64,000 nucleotides of DNA from Streptomyces griseoruber (GCF_001514205.1 NZ_KQ948778.1:94270-158269); one strand, 5' to 3'; shown: positions 43,761-52,007, numbered from the stretch's first letter. A program made the numbers and translations. Notes: a model not told the origin generated them from the letters alone.

Positions 43761-45224
43761 ATGACCGTCAGGCACCTGGTCGTCGTTGTTCCGGGGATCG
43801 GCGGCAGCGTCCTGGAGCGGACCCGCGCCGACGGCAGACCGGTCCGGGTCTGGGACGCGGGCGTGGGAGGCATCGGGGGACTGCTGCTGCGCCCCGGCCG
43901 GCTCAGCCTCGCCGAGGAGGAGCGGCTGCGCCCCGTAGGGCTGATCACGTCCAAGCATCTGCTGCCGGGCTGGACGGTCGTACACGGCTACGAGGGGCTC
44001 GTGGCCGGCATCGGGCGGAGCGTCCCGGGCGCCCGGATCGACCTCGGGCATCCGGAGCGGCCGGATCCGCGGGCCGATGTCCTGCTGTTCCCCTACGACT
44101 TCCGGCGGAGCATCGCCGAGGCCGCGGACCGGCTCGCCGCACAGATCCACCTCCGGCTGGCGGGCCTGAGCGCCGCCGAGCGGCGGGGCCGGGTGGTCGT
44201 GGTGGCCCACTCGATGGGCGGACTGGTGGCCCGGTACTGGATGGGCGTGCTGGGCGGATGGCGTGTCTGCCGTGCCCTCGTCACGCTGGGCACCCCGCAC
44301 CGCGGCGCTCCCAAGGCGCTGGACTGGCTGGTCAACGGTGTCCGGGTCGGCGGTCTCGCGATGCCCGGAGCGACCGGGGTGATCCGCGGCTGGCCGTCGG
44401 TGGCCGAGCTGCTGCCCCGCTACCCGATGGTCCGCCACGAGAGCGACGGCGGGATCCGCTACCCGCACGAACTGCCGATCGGCGGTCTGCGCCGCGGCGC
44501 ACGGCGGGCGTTCGCCCTGCACCGGCAGATCGAGGAGGCCTGGGAGGCGATGCCCCGGTCGGGACCGGAGATGCGGGCCCGGTTCTCCTGGAGCCATCCC
44601 ACCCCGACGGCCGGCCACTGGGACGGGACGCGGCTGAGGGTCACCCGCGAGCGGCCGGCCTGGCTGGTCCCGCCCGGCTGGCAGGACGATCTCGGGGACG
44701 GCACCGTGCCGGCCACCAGTGCGCTGCCGATCGAGGACAGCGGCCGTGACACCTCCGCCATGCGCACCCGGGAACGCCATGGGCCGCTCGCCGCCGCCGA
44801 GTGGGTCGGCCCGCTGATCGCCGGCTATCTGCGGCGCGACAGCCTGGCCCGGCTGCGGGGCGACGAGCGGCCCGTGTCGCTCGGGCTGGAGGTGGACGAG
44901 GCACACCTGCCGGGCGCCCCCGTCCCGGTGCGTGCCACGGTGCACGGACGGTCCGGCGAAGCGGCCTCGCTCGCCCCCGCGGCTCCGGTGTGGGCGCTGG
45001 CCCGCCCGGACGCCGACCCCACGGCCGAGCCGGTCGCCGTGCCGCTGGAGTGGGACGCGGACACCGGCGCCTTCCGCGGGGAGTTGCCCGCGCTGGAGCC
45101 GGGGCTGCACACGGTGACGGTCACCGCTCGCGACGTGCCGGGCGCGGGAGACCTCTCGGTCGGCGAGACGGTCGCCGTCGTCGACGACGGTGCCGAGGCC
45201 GCTGCCGAGGAGGGGGGCGCATGA
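43761..45224 (+). CDS. alpha/beta hydrolase (LCAT/lipase-like) with C-terminal beta domain
   Basis: The 487-residue product starts directly with a hydrolase core (HLVVVVPGIGGSVLERT), like lecithin:cholesterol acyltransferase-type lipases, and has no signal peptide. A catalytic triad can be proposed: Ser151 in VVAHSMGGLVARYW, Asp313 in DLGDGTVP and His340 in RERHGPLAA. After about residue 365 a beta-rich domain follows (SLGLEVDEAHLPGAPVPVRATV, LEPGLHTVTVTARD), perhaps for binding. Its stop overlaps the next start by ATGA, so it is coupled to a NACHT NTPase. A cytoplasmic lipase coupled to a NACHT switch suggests an effector-sensor pair; this is inference. A7G6 precedes the start. Confidence 0.85.
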   Translation: MTVRHLVVVVPGIGGSVLERTRADGRPVRVWDAGVGGIGGLLLRPGRLSLAEEERLRPVGLITSKHLLPGWTVVHGYEGLVAGIGRSVPGARIDLGHPERPDPRADVLLFPYDFRRSIAEAADRLAAQIHLRLAGLSAAERRGRVVVVAHSMGGLVARYWMGVLGGWRVCRALVTLGTPHRGAPKALDWLVNGVRVGGLAMPGATGVIRGWPSVAELLPRYPMVRHESDGGIRYPHELPIGGLRRGARRAFALHRQIEEAWEAMPRSGPEMRARFSWSHPTPTAGHWDGTRLRVTRERPAWLVPPGWQDDLGDGTVPATSALPIEDSGRDTSAMRTRERHGPLAAAEWVGPLIAGYLRRDSLARLRGDERPVSLGLEVDEAHLPGAPVPVRATVHGRSGEAASLAPAAPVWALARPDADPTAEPVAVPLEWDADTGAFRGELPALEPGLHTVTVTARDVPGAGDLSVGETVAVVDDGAEAAAEEGGA

Positions 45225-47983
45225 ACCGCTGGCCGCGCTGGTCCCTCGAAGGCGAACCCGTCGCGCTCGCCAAGTACGTGAACCCGGGCGCCGTGGCCGC
45301 CCTGGTGCGGCTGCCGGGACCGTCCTCGGCCAGCCGCACGGACCGGCTGCGCGAGGTCTACGACGCCCTGGCCGCCGTGAGGATCGGATACGCCTTCGAA
45401 TCGCCGTCCGACGAGCGCGGCCGCCAGGTGATCCTCACCCCGCGCGAGGTGCTCTGGTCCCCCCGGCACGGCACCTGCCTCGATCTGGCCGTCGTCCTGG
45501 CCGCGGGCTGTCTCACGGCCGGGCTGCACCCGGTGGTGGTCCTGCTCCGGCCGGCCGACGGCGACCCCGAGTCCCGGGCGACCGGCCACGCCCTCGTCGC
45601 CGTACGCATGACCGACGACGTGCCCGCGGACCCCGAGCGGGCTCCGGTGTGGCCGCAGCCGCCCGACGGATTCCCGCGGTCGGTGCAGTCGTCGCTCGCG
45701 GGGCCGCCGGGCGCGTATCTCGTCGTGGACCCGGTCGGGGTGGCCAGGCCGCTGCGGTCCTCGCCCACCGACGGTCTCGGCGTGGGCTTCGAGGAGGCCG
45801 TCGCCCGGGGCGCACGCCTTCTGGCGTCGGACCGCTGGGCCTGGCACACCGCGATCGACATCGGCTCGGCCTGGCGGGAACGCGACCAGCACCCGCTGCT
45901 GGAAACGGCGGACGCCGTACTGCGCAGGCCGCCCCTCGCCGTCGCCGGCGACGAGGCGCCTCCCGGGCGGTCCCGGGCGCGGTCCCAGGTGCGGGCCGGG
46001 GCGCAGGCGGTGCCGGACGGCGTCCTGGACGATGTCGCCGTCGCGCTGGCCGAGGCCGTGCGCGAGCAGTGGGAGAGCGAGCGGCACCACCGGCACCGCT
46101 CCAACGACCCCTTCCCCCTGCCGGTGCACTGGGACAACGCACCCGCGGCCCTCATGGACCACGGCAGCAACATCCAGAACCTGCGGCAGACGGAGCACCT
46201 CCCGCTGGACCTCACGGGCGATCTGCGGATCGTCGCCGACATCTTCGACCATGTGCCGTCCGGCCGGCTCGTCGTCCTGGGGCAGGCGGGTGCCGGAAAG
46301 ACCGTCCTCGCCATCGAGTTCGTCCTCACCCTGCTCGACCCCGCGAGCCTGCGTGTGCCCGTGATCTTCTCCCTGCCGGGGTGGGACCCGGCGTCCCAGC
46401 CGTCCCTGCACGGCTGGCTCGCGGAGGAACTCGTCAGGGCCTACCCGGCACTCCAGCAGGCGGAGAAGCGGAGTCCGGACGTCGTCTCCCGCCTGCTCAC
46501 CACGCGGCGCGTGCTGCCGGTGCTCGACGACTTCGACGGGCTCGCACCGGAGTTGCGCCCGGAGGCGATCAGGGCGATCAACGCCTCGCTCCGGCAGGCC
46601 GACGGCTTCCTCCTGCTCAGCCGGCCGGACGAGTACCGCGACGCGGTCGCCGCCGCCCGCCCGCTGAAAAAGGCGTCCGCGGTGTGCCTGGAGCCCCTGA
46701 CGGTGGAGGACTACGCCGACTACCTGCCCCTGTCCGCGGTCAAGGAGGACGGCGGATCCCGGACGCTGTGGGACCCGGTCCTCGACCGGATCCGTGCGGA
46801 CGGGTCCGCCGCGGAGGTCGAGGTGCTGCGGGAGGCATTCACCACGCCCCTCGGCGTCTCCCTGGCCCGGCGCATCTACAGTGACGGCGACGCCCGCTCC
46901 CCGAGGGACCCCGCCGAGCTACTGGCACCGAACCGGTTCCGCCGCCGGGAGGACCTGGACGAGCATCTGCTCGGAGCCTTCGTCGAGGCCGCGTACGCGA
47001 CCGCGCCCCACGACGGGCGGCGGCGGCGCCGTGCTCCTTCCGCCGACCGGGCCAGGAAGTGGCTGGGGCATCTGGCCCGGGACATGGAGGGGCGCTCGAC
47101 GCACAGCCTCGCCTGGTGGGAGCAGAACCTGGCACTGCCGCGCTCCTTCTTCGTGGCCGCGGGGGTGTTCACCGCGGGCGTGACCTTGCTGGTGAGTTAC
47201 CTGACGGCCCCCGTGTTCGGGTTCTCCCCCGAGTATTCCCCCTTTGCCGGGCTGCTGTTGGTGGCCCTGCTCTACCGGCAGCACTACCCGGTCGCCCGGC
47301 AGGTCTCCACGACGTTCTTCCGCACCTCCCCGGTCCAGCCCGGAGCGGGTGTCCGCCGGCTGCTTCTCCACCGGGCGTTGTTCAGCGGGGCAGCCATGAC
47401 CCTGATGACGCCCTTCCTGTACATGTTCCTGTTCACGTGGCTCTCGAAGGCCGGCCTCGGATGGCCGATGGCGTGTGTCATGGGCGTCGGAACCGGCATC
47501 TGGTCGTTCGGGAAGTCCTGGGTCGATCACGCGATGGAGCCGGTGAACATCGCGAGGGCGCCCAGCCCGGACCATCTGCTCAGAACCGCCCGCTGGAGTC
47601 TGCTGCAGACCCTGGCCACCACCTGGCTGCCGCTGTTCGTCTCCGCCTGCGCGGTCGTGATCGGCTGGGAGCCGCCGGACGCCACGGCACCACCCGCGGT
47701 CCGGCTCACGCTGCTGGTCCTCTGGCTCGCGCTCATCACCGTCGCCATCGCCTTCCTGTCCGGCCCGTGGGGGTTCTTCGTGCAGACCCGGGTGTGGCTG
47801 GCCCTGACCCGCCGGCTTCCGCTGCGGCTGATGACGTTCCTCGACGACGCGCACCGCCGCGGGATCCTGCGGCAGAACGGTGCCGTCTACGAGTTCCGCC
47901 ATGTGACGCTCCAACGGCATCTGGCCGGCCGGGGGAAGCCCGACGCCACCGAGGAACGCCCGGCCGAGGAGTCGCTGCCATGA
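45221..47983 (+). CDS. STAND NTPase: N-terminal transglutaminase-like domain, NACHT domain, C-terminal membrane helices
   Basis: The 920-residue protein has three regions. Residues 40-175 resemble a transglutaminase/cysteine-protease fold with Cys86 in RHGTCLDLAVVLAAGCLTAGLHPVVVL, His123 in ATGHALVAVRM and Asp170 in LVVDPVGV. The NACHT NTPase has the P-loop GQAGAGKT (354-361), Walker B VLPVLDDFDG (431-440) and LLLSRPDEYR. At least five membrane helices lie between about 643 and 855, and it ends with GILRQNGAVYEFRHVTLQRHLA, a C-terminal signature I associate with streptomycete NACHT proteins. ATG 45221 follows GAGGAGGGGGG and overlaps the hydrolase stop. NACHT proteins are molecular switches in immunity; the sensor and trigger are not evident. 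Confidence 0.85.
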   Translation: MNRWPRWSLEGEPVALAKYVNPGAVAALVRLPGPSSASRTDRLREVYDALAAVRIGYAFESPSDERGRQVILTPREVLWSPRHGTCLDLAVVLAAGCLTAGLHPVVVLLRPADGDPESRATGHALVAVRMTDDVPADPERAPVWPQPPDGFPRSVQSSLAGPPGAYLVVDPVGVARPLRSSPTDGLGVGFEEAVARGARLLASDRWAWHTAIDIGSAWRERDQHPLLETADAVLRRPPLAVAGDEAPPGRSRARSQVRAGAQAVPDGVLDDVAVALAEAVREQWESERHHRHRSNDPFPLPVHWDNAPAALMDHGSNIQNLRQTEHLPLDLTGDLRIVADIFDHVPSGRLVVLGQAGAGKTVLAIEFVLTLLDPASLRVPVIFSLPGWDPASQPSLHGWLAEELVRAYPALQQAEKRSPDVVSRLLTTRRVLPVLDDFDGLAPELRPEAIRAINASLRQADGFLLLSRPDEYRDAVAAARPLKKASAVCLEPLTVEDYADYLPLSAVKEDGGSRTLWDPVLDRIRADGSAAEVEVLREAFTTPLGVSLARRIYSDGDARSPRDPAELLAPNRFRRREDLDEHLLGAFVEAAYATAPHDGRRRRRAPSADRARKWLGHLARDMEGRSTHSLAWWEQNLALPRSFFVAAGVFTAGVTLLVSYLTAPVFGFSPEYSPFAGLLLVALLYRQHYPVARQVSTTFFRTSPVQPGAGVRRLLLHRALFSGAAMTLMTPFLYMFLFTWLSKAGLGWPMACVMGVGTGIWSFGKSWVDHAMEPVNIARAPSPDHLLRTARWSLLQTLATTWLPLFVSACAVVIGWEPPDATAPPAVRLTLLVLWLALITVAIAFLSGPWGFFVQTRVWLALTRRLPLRLMTFLDDAHRRGILRQNGAVYEFRHVTLQRHLAGRGKPDATEERPAEESLP

Positions 47984-48004
47984 CCGCGGGCCGGTCCCGC
48001 TCGC

Positions 48005-48010
48005 TACGAT
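48005..48010 (+). promoter_or_regulatory. -10 box (TACGAT) before the HIT gene
   Basis: TACGAT lies 40 bases before the ATG of the HIT gene and just after the NACHT gene stop, with ATGACC 19 bases upstream as a weak -35. Transcription of HIT and RNase Z may therefore start here, separate from the NACHT operon. Confidence 0.35.
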
Positions 48011-48049
48011 GCCCTCCGGACGAGATCACCGGTGCACGAGGAGACACGT

Positions 48050-48403
48050 ATGGCAGGGGAACCGCAGGACGACTGCCTGTTCTGCAAGATCGCCGAGGGG
48101 CACATCCCGGCGACGATCGTCCGGGAGACCGGGACGACCGTCGCCTTCCGGGACATCAACCCCCAGGCGCCCACGCACGTCCTGGTGATCCCCAAGGTGC
48201 ACTACGAGAACGCCGCGGAACTGGCCGCCGCCGAACCGGCGATCGCCGCGGACGTCCTGCGCGAGGCGAAGTCGGTCGCCGAGGAGGACAAGCTGGAGAG
48301 CTACCGCATCGTCTTCAACACCGGCAGCGGTGCCGGCCAGACCGTCTGGCACGCCCACGCGCACGTCCTCGGTGGCCGCGGCCTCCACTGGCCCCCCGGA
48401 TAG
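48050..48403 (+). CDS. HIT family nucleotide hydrolase
   Basis: The 117-residue product is a histidine-triad protein: DCLFCKIAEGHIPATIV at the start, DINPQAPTHVLVIPKVHYEN, and the triad HAHAHVLGGRGLHWPPG. HINT-type enzymes cleave AMP-lysine or AMP-amine bonds; a metal-binding cysteine pair (CLFC) is also present. ATG 48050 follows CGAGGAGAC; GTG 48032 is less likely. It begins 66 bases after the NACHT gene and is followed 6 bases later by RNase Z, so these two are probably an operon. Confidence 0.93.
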   Translation: MAGEPQDDCLFCKIAEGHIPATIVRETGTTVAFRDINPQAPTHVLVIPKVHYENAAELAAAEPAIAADVLREAKSVAEEDKLESYRIVFNTGSGAGQTVWHAHAHVLGGRGLHWPPG

Positions 48404-48409
48404 TCCGCC

Positions 48410-49342
48410 ATGTCCGTACGTGAGCTCGTCGTCCTCGGCACCGCCAGCCAGGTCCCCACCCGGCACCGCAACCACAACGGGTATCTGCTGCGCTGGGACG
48501 GCGAGGGCATCCTCTTCGACCCCGGCGAGGGCACCCAGCGCCAGATGCTGCGGGCCGGGGTCGCCGCCCACGACCTCAACCGGATCTGTGTCACGCACTT
48601 CCACGGGGACCACTCGCTCGGCCTCGCCGGGGTCATCCAGCGCATCAACCTGGACCAGGTCCCGCACGAGGTCACCGTCCACTACCCGCTCTCCGGCGAA
48701 CGCTTCTTCGACCGTCTCCGGTACGCCACCGCCTACCGGGAGACCGTCGCCCTGACGCAGGCCCCGGTGAGCGCGGACGGAGTCCTCGACGCCCGGCCCT
48801 CCTACCTCCTGGAGGCCCGCAAGCTCTCCCACCCCGTCGAGTCCTACGGCTACCGGCTCATCGAACCCGACGGCCGCCGTATGCTCCCCGACCGCCTCGC
48901 CGCGCACGGCCTGGCGGGCCCGGACGTGGGCCGCCTCCAGCGGGAGGGCTCGGTGAACGGGGTGACGCTCGACGACGTCAGCGAGATCCGGCGCGGACAG
49001 CGGTTCGCGTTCGTCATGGACACCCGGCTGTGCGACGGCGTCCACGCGCTCGCGGAGGGCGCCGACATGCTCGTCATCGAGTCGACCTTCCTCGACGAGG
49101 ACGAGCGGCTCGCCGTCGACCACGGCCACCTGACCGCCGGTCAGGCCGCCCGGGCCGCCCTGGAGGCCGGCGTACGGCATCTGGTGCTGACCCACTTCAG
49201 CCAGCGGTACGCGGAACCTGGGGGCACCTCCCGGACGGAGTCCGGGGGAGAGTTCGAGCGGCAGGCGCGGGCGGCCGGCTTCGAGGGCGAGCTGACCGTG
49301 GCGCACGACCTGCTGAGGGTGCCGCTGCCGAAACGGCGGTAA
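48410..49342 (+). CDS. rnz: ribonuclease Z with an in-frame repeat insertion near the C-terminus
   Basis: RNase Z cuts the 3' trailer of tRNA precursors. The 310-residue protein has VVLGTASQVPTRHRNHNGYLL, the zinc motif THFHGDHSLGL, DPGEGTQRQ, KLSHPVESYGYRL and the late histidine motif LTHFSQRYAEP. Directly after YAEP about 11 residues (GGTSRTESGGE) are inserted by a 34-base repeat before FERQARAAGFEGEL resumes the normal sequence. The insertion keeps the frame and lies next to the active-site THFSQRY, so activity may be retained or altered. The gene starts 6 bases after HIT. Confidence 0.93.
   Translation: MSVRELVVLGTASQVPTRHRNHNGYLLRWDGEGILFDPGEGTQRQMLRAGVAAHDLNRICVTHFHGDHSLGLAGVIQRINLDQVPHEVTVHYPLSGERFFDRLRYATAYRETVALTQAPVSADGVLDARPSYLLEARKLSHPVESYGYRLIEPDGRRMLPDRLAAHGLAGPDVGRLQREGSVNGVTLDDVSEIRRGQRFAFVMDTRLCDGVHALAEGADMLVIESTFLDEDERLAVDHGHLTAGQAARAALEAGVRHLVLTHFSQRYAEPGGTSRTESGGEFERQARAAGFEGELTVAHDLLRVPLPKRR
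49217..49250. repeat. palindromic repeat inserted in the RNase Z gene
   Basis: The segment contains CCCGGAC-GGA-GTCCGGG, a perfect 7-base stem, flanked by GGGGGCACCT and GGGGAG. I recall closely similar elements in many streptomycete genomes, mostly between genes. Here it sits in frame within a coding region and adds about 11 residues. Confidence 0.7.
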
Positions 49343-49350
49343 AACAGCCG

Positions 49351-49356
49351 TACGAT
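49351..49356 (+). promoter_or_regulatory. -10 box (TACGAT) for the adenine-deaminase-like gene
   Basis: TACGAT ends 6 bases before ATG 49363, with no ribosome-binding site between, indicating a leaderless transcript. Confidence 0.5.
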
Positions 49357-49362
49357 GCTTTG

Positions 49363-50352
49363 ATGCCCGTCCCGAAAGCTGAACTGCACCTGCACATCGA
49401 AGGCACCCTGGAGCCGGAGCTGGCCTTCGCGCTGGCCGCCCGCAACGGCGTCACCCTGCCGTACGCCGACACGGAAGAGCTGCGCGAGGCCTACCGGTTC
49501 GAGGACCTCCAGTCCTTCCTGAACCTGTACTACGAGCTGATGGCCGTCCTGCGCACCGAGCGGGACTTCGAGGATCTCGCGAACGCCTACCTCGCCCGGG
49601 CCGCCGCCCAGGGGGTCCGGCACGCGGAGATCTTCTTCGACCCGCAGGCCCACCTCGCCCGGGGCGTCGGCATGGGCACGGTGGTCGAGGGGCTGTGGCG
49701 GGCGCTGGCCGCCAGCGAGACCACCCACGGCGTCTCCACCCGGCTGATCCTCTGCTTCCTGCGCGACGAATCCGCCGAGTCGGCGCTCGAGACGCTGGAC
49801 GCGGCGAAGCCGTACCTCGACCGGATCACCGGCATCGGCCTGGACTCCGCCGAGGTGGGGCATCCGCCGGTGAAGTTCCGCGCGGTGTACGAGGCCGCCG
49901 CCGCGCTGGGGCTGCGGCGCGTGGCGCACGCGGGGGAGGAGGGGCCGCCGGAGTACATCACCGAGGCCCTGGACGTCCTCGGCGTCGAGCGCGTCGACCA
50001 CGGGCTGCGCTGTATGGAGGACCCGGCGCTGGTGGAGCGGCTGGTGCGCGAGCGGATCCCGCTGACGCTGTGCCCGCTGTCCAACGTCCGGCTGCGCACC
50101 GTCGACACCCTCGCCGACCATCCGCTGCCCGCGATGCTCGACGCCGGGCTCGTGTGCACGGTCAACTCCGACGACCCCGCCTACTTCGGCGGTTACGCGG
50201 GCGACAACTTCGACGCCGTGCGGCAGACCCTCGGCCTGACCGAGGAGCGGCTGCGCGAGCTGGCCCGCAACTCCTTCACGGCCTCCTTCCTGGAGGACGA
50301 CGAGGAGCGGCGGGCACGGTATCTCGCCGAAGTGGAGAACTACCGGTTCTAG
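49363..50352 (+). CDS. adenosine/adenine deaminase family enzyme, most like adenine deaminase
   Basis: The 329-residue TIM-barrel has the zinc motif AELHLHIEGTLEPEL, catalytic region VAHAGEEGPPEYI, VDHGLRCMEDP and the metal aspartate in TVNSDDPAYFGGY. Features such as HIEGTLEPEL, FLDLYY-type QSFLNLYYE, DSAEVGHPPVKF and HAGEEGPPEYI match the Pseudomonas Pa0148 group, shown to be adenine deaminase, better than classical adenosine deaminase, so hypoxanthine formation from adenine is likely. ATG 49363 is 6 bases after TACGAT. Its TAG stop is part of the CTAG at the edge of a palindromic element. Confidence 0.88.
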   Translation: MPVPKAELHLHIEGTLEPELAFALAARNGVTLPYADTEELREAYRFEDLQSFLNLYYELMAVLRTERDFEDLANAYLARAAAQGVRHAEIFFDPQAHLARGVGMGTVVEGLWRALAASETTHGVSTRLILCFLRDESAESALETLDAAKPYLDRITGIGLDSAEVGHPPVKFRAVYEAAAALGLRRVAHAGEEGPPEYITEALDVLGVERVDHGLRCMEDPALVERLVRERIPLTLCPLSNVRLRTVDTLADHPLPAMLDAGLVCTVNSDDPAYFGGYAGDNFDAVRQTLGLTEERLRELARNSFTASFLEDDEERRARYLAEVENYRF

Positions 50353-50444
50353 TGCCGCGGCAGGCAACGTTCGCCCCGTCGCGACGCCCGGCACGCACCG
50401 GACGCCGCTCCTTGACGGGCAAACGTTGCCTGCCGCGGCACTAG
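50349..50444. mobile_element. MITE-like palindromic element (about 96 bp)
   Basis: The two ends are near-perfect inverted repeats of about 27 bases, beginning CTAGTGCCGCGGCAGGCAAC at the left and its complement at the right, with about 40 bases between. CTAG at both edges fits a 4-bp target duplication. It carries no gene, so it would depend on a transposase elsewhere. It joins the stop codon of the adenine deaminase gene to a second, minus-strand frame. Confidence 0.7.
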
Positions 50445-50542
50445 TCGCTCCGGTGGACCCGGTCCACCAGGATGTCGATGACGAGCGGTGCGCGCGGGCC
50501 GAAGCTCAGCCGGCGGGCGAGGGCGGCCCGGTGGGAGCGCTC
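50441..50542 (-). other. possible 3' remnant of a minus-strand gene
   Basis: One minus-strand frame reads about 33 residues, including LARRLSFGPRAPLVIDILVD, in a protein-like pattern (alternating hydrophobics, then a VDRVHRSD end), stopping at the TAG within the right-hand CTAG of the MITE-like element. It lies in a different frame from the MFS gene next to it. It may be a fragment left by rearrangement, or a chance reading. Confidence 0.25.
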
Positions 50543-51902
50543 AGTTCCCGGACCCCGGTGCGGCACCCGCCTGCCGGGGTCCGGCCGTGTCGTAGGCGCC
50601 CGGCGTGGGGACGGCCGGGGCGTCCACCTGGATCTCCACGACCGGGCGGGCGGGCGCCCCGCCCCGCCGCCGTACGGCTCCCGGAAGCACCCGACGCCCG
50701 CTCGCGTGCAGCGCCACCCCGGTCATCGGTACGGCGACCACGAGCAGCGCGGCGCCCAGCACCAGGCCCATCACGGGGAACCCGGCCTGCGCGGACAGCA
50801 CGCTCCCGGTGAGCGGACCGGCCGCCGTGCCCAGCGAACCCGCCGAGCCGACCAGTACCGCCCAGCGGCCGCGCGGGTCCAGCGAGGCGGCCAGCCCGAT
50901 GAGGTACGACAGGACGACCGGGTAGAGCACGTTCCAGACGATCTGGCCGGCCGCGAAGCCGGCCGGGGTGGTGGCCGAGGCGTTGCCCGCCACGCAGGCC
51001 GCGATGAGGACGGTCCCGATCCCGATCGGCAGCGCCCGGCCCAGGCGCGCCCCGAGCGCCCCGGCGGCCAGCACGCCGGTGAGCCCGGCGCCCAGCGCCA
51101 CCGCGAACACCGCGCCGACGGCCGCCTCGCCGAGGTGCGCCTGCGTCAGCCCGATCCGTCCGCTCACGCCCCAGAGGGAGTTCTGCACCAGCGACCAGAA
51201 CGGCATGGCGGCCGCCAGCACCAGTCCCGCCCGCAGGTTCGGCAGCGGGACGCGGGTCTGCGGCAGCGCCGGGTCGGCGGGCGCGCCGCGGCCGGGCAGA
51301 CGCCCCGTCAGCGGTCCTGTGGCGAGCGCGGTCAGCGCGATGGCGGCGAGCGGCTGTCCGTGGCCCGCGCCGAGGTGCGGCACCGTCAGATAGACGGCCC
51401 CGGCGAGCGCGGACACCCCGAGCAGGCCCAGGGTGGAGGCGCGGTGCGGGTCGGGTTCGGCGGCGATCCGGGTGGCGGCGACCGCCGTGACCGTACCGGA
51501 GCCGAATCCGCCGAGGACCGCGCCCGCGACGACGGCCGGCACCGAGCCGGCCAGTGCGGCCCCGCCGTAGCCGAGCACGGCGAGCAGCAGCCCGGCCCGG
51601 GCCATGGTCCGGGCGCCGATCCGCTCCACGCGGGAGGCCAGCAGGAAGCCGGCCGAGGACGAGCTGAGCAGCAGCGCGCTGCCGACGGCGCCCGCCTCGG
51701 TGGCGGTCAGGGGCAGCCCGCCGTCCAGCCGGCCGACGACGGTCGGCAGCAGATAGGGAGCGAGATAGCCGGCCGTGAACAGGGCGACGAGGGGCCAGGG
51801 GATGGGGGTGCGGCGGGCGAACACGGGCGTTCCTGCACGGGCGAGAAGAGGCGGCTCGGGGGAGGGGCGCAGGCCGTCGACGGACAGGAACGCGCGGGCC
51901 AT
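50541..51902 (-). CDS. MFS transporter
   Basis: A 453-residue major facilitator with about 12 hydrophobic helices (LVALFTAGYLAPYLLPTVVG, AVGSALLLSSSSAGFLLASRV, ALLVVAVPMTGVALHASG) and a disordered end. After the second helix it has the MFS-type loop SRVERIGARTMARAG. It begins on the minus strand next to the IclR regulator and opposite the glucarate catabolic genes, so it could import glucarate or a related sugar acid, but family features alone do not show the substrate. A Crp-like site lies about 45 bases upstream of the start. Confidence 0.85.
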   Translation of the reverse strand: MARAFLSVDGLRPSPEPPLLARAGTPVFARRTPIPWPLVALFTAGYLAPYLLPTVVGRLDGGLPLTATEAGAVGSALLLSSSSAGFLLASRVERIGARTMARAGLLLAVLGYGGAALAGSVPAVVAGAVLGGFGSGTVTAVAATRIAAEPDPHRASTLGLLGVSALAGAVYLTVPHLGAGHGQPLAAIALTALATGPLTGRLPGRGAPADPALPQTRVPLPNLRAGLVLAAAMPFWSLVQNSLWGVSGRIGLTQAHLGEAAVGAVFAVALGAGLTGVLAAGALGARLGRALPIGIGTVLIAACVAGNASATTPAGFAAGQIVWNVLYPVVLSYLIGLAASLDPRGRWAVLVGSAGSLGTAAGPLTGSVLSAQAGFPVMGLVLGAALLVVAVPMTGVALHASGRRVLPGAVRRRGGAPARPVVEIQVDAPAVPTPGAYDTAGPRQAGAAPGSGN

Positions 51903-51941
51903 TCATATCAAGCGGGTGCTGCCCGAAAAAGCTGGGGATGC

Positions 51942-51955
51942 GTGATCCGGGTCAC
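51942..51955 (-). promoter_or_regulatory. Crp-like site upstream of the MFS gene
   Basis: GTGATCCGGGTCAC fits GTG-N6-GNCAC, the motif I recall for streptomycete Crp, and is close to TGTGA-N6-TCACA on the other strand. It lies about 40-55 bases upstream of the MFS start. Confidence 0.45.
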
Positions 51956-52007
51956 ATGCTGTTTACAGGGGGAAACAACGGGTAACGATGGCGGTTTTCG
52001 GCGCTCT

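Noticed and set aside
45221..47983. Known Avs-type antiphage NTPase
   Set aside because: It lacks the large repeat sensor region and known Avs effector domains that I can recognise; NACHT with a transglutaminase-like start is all that can be supported.
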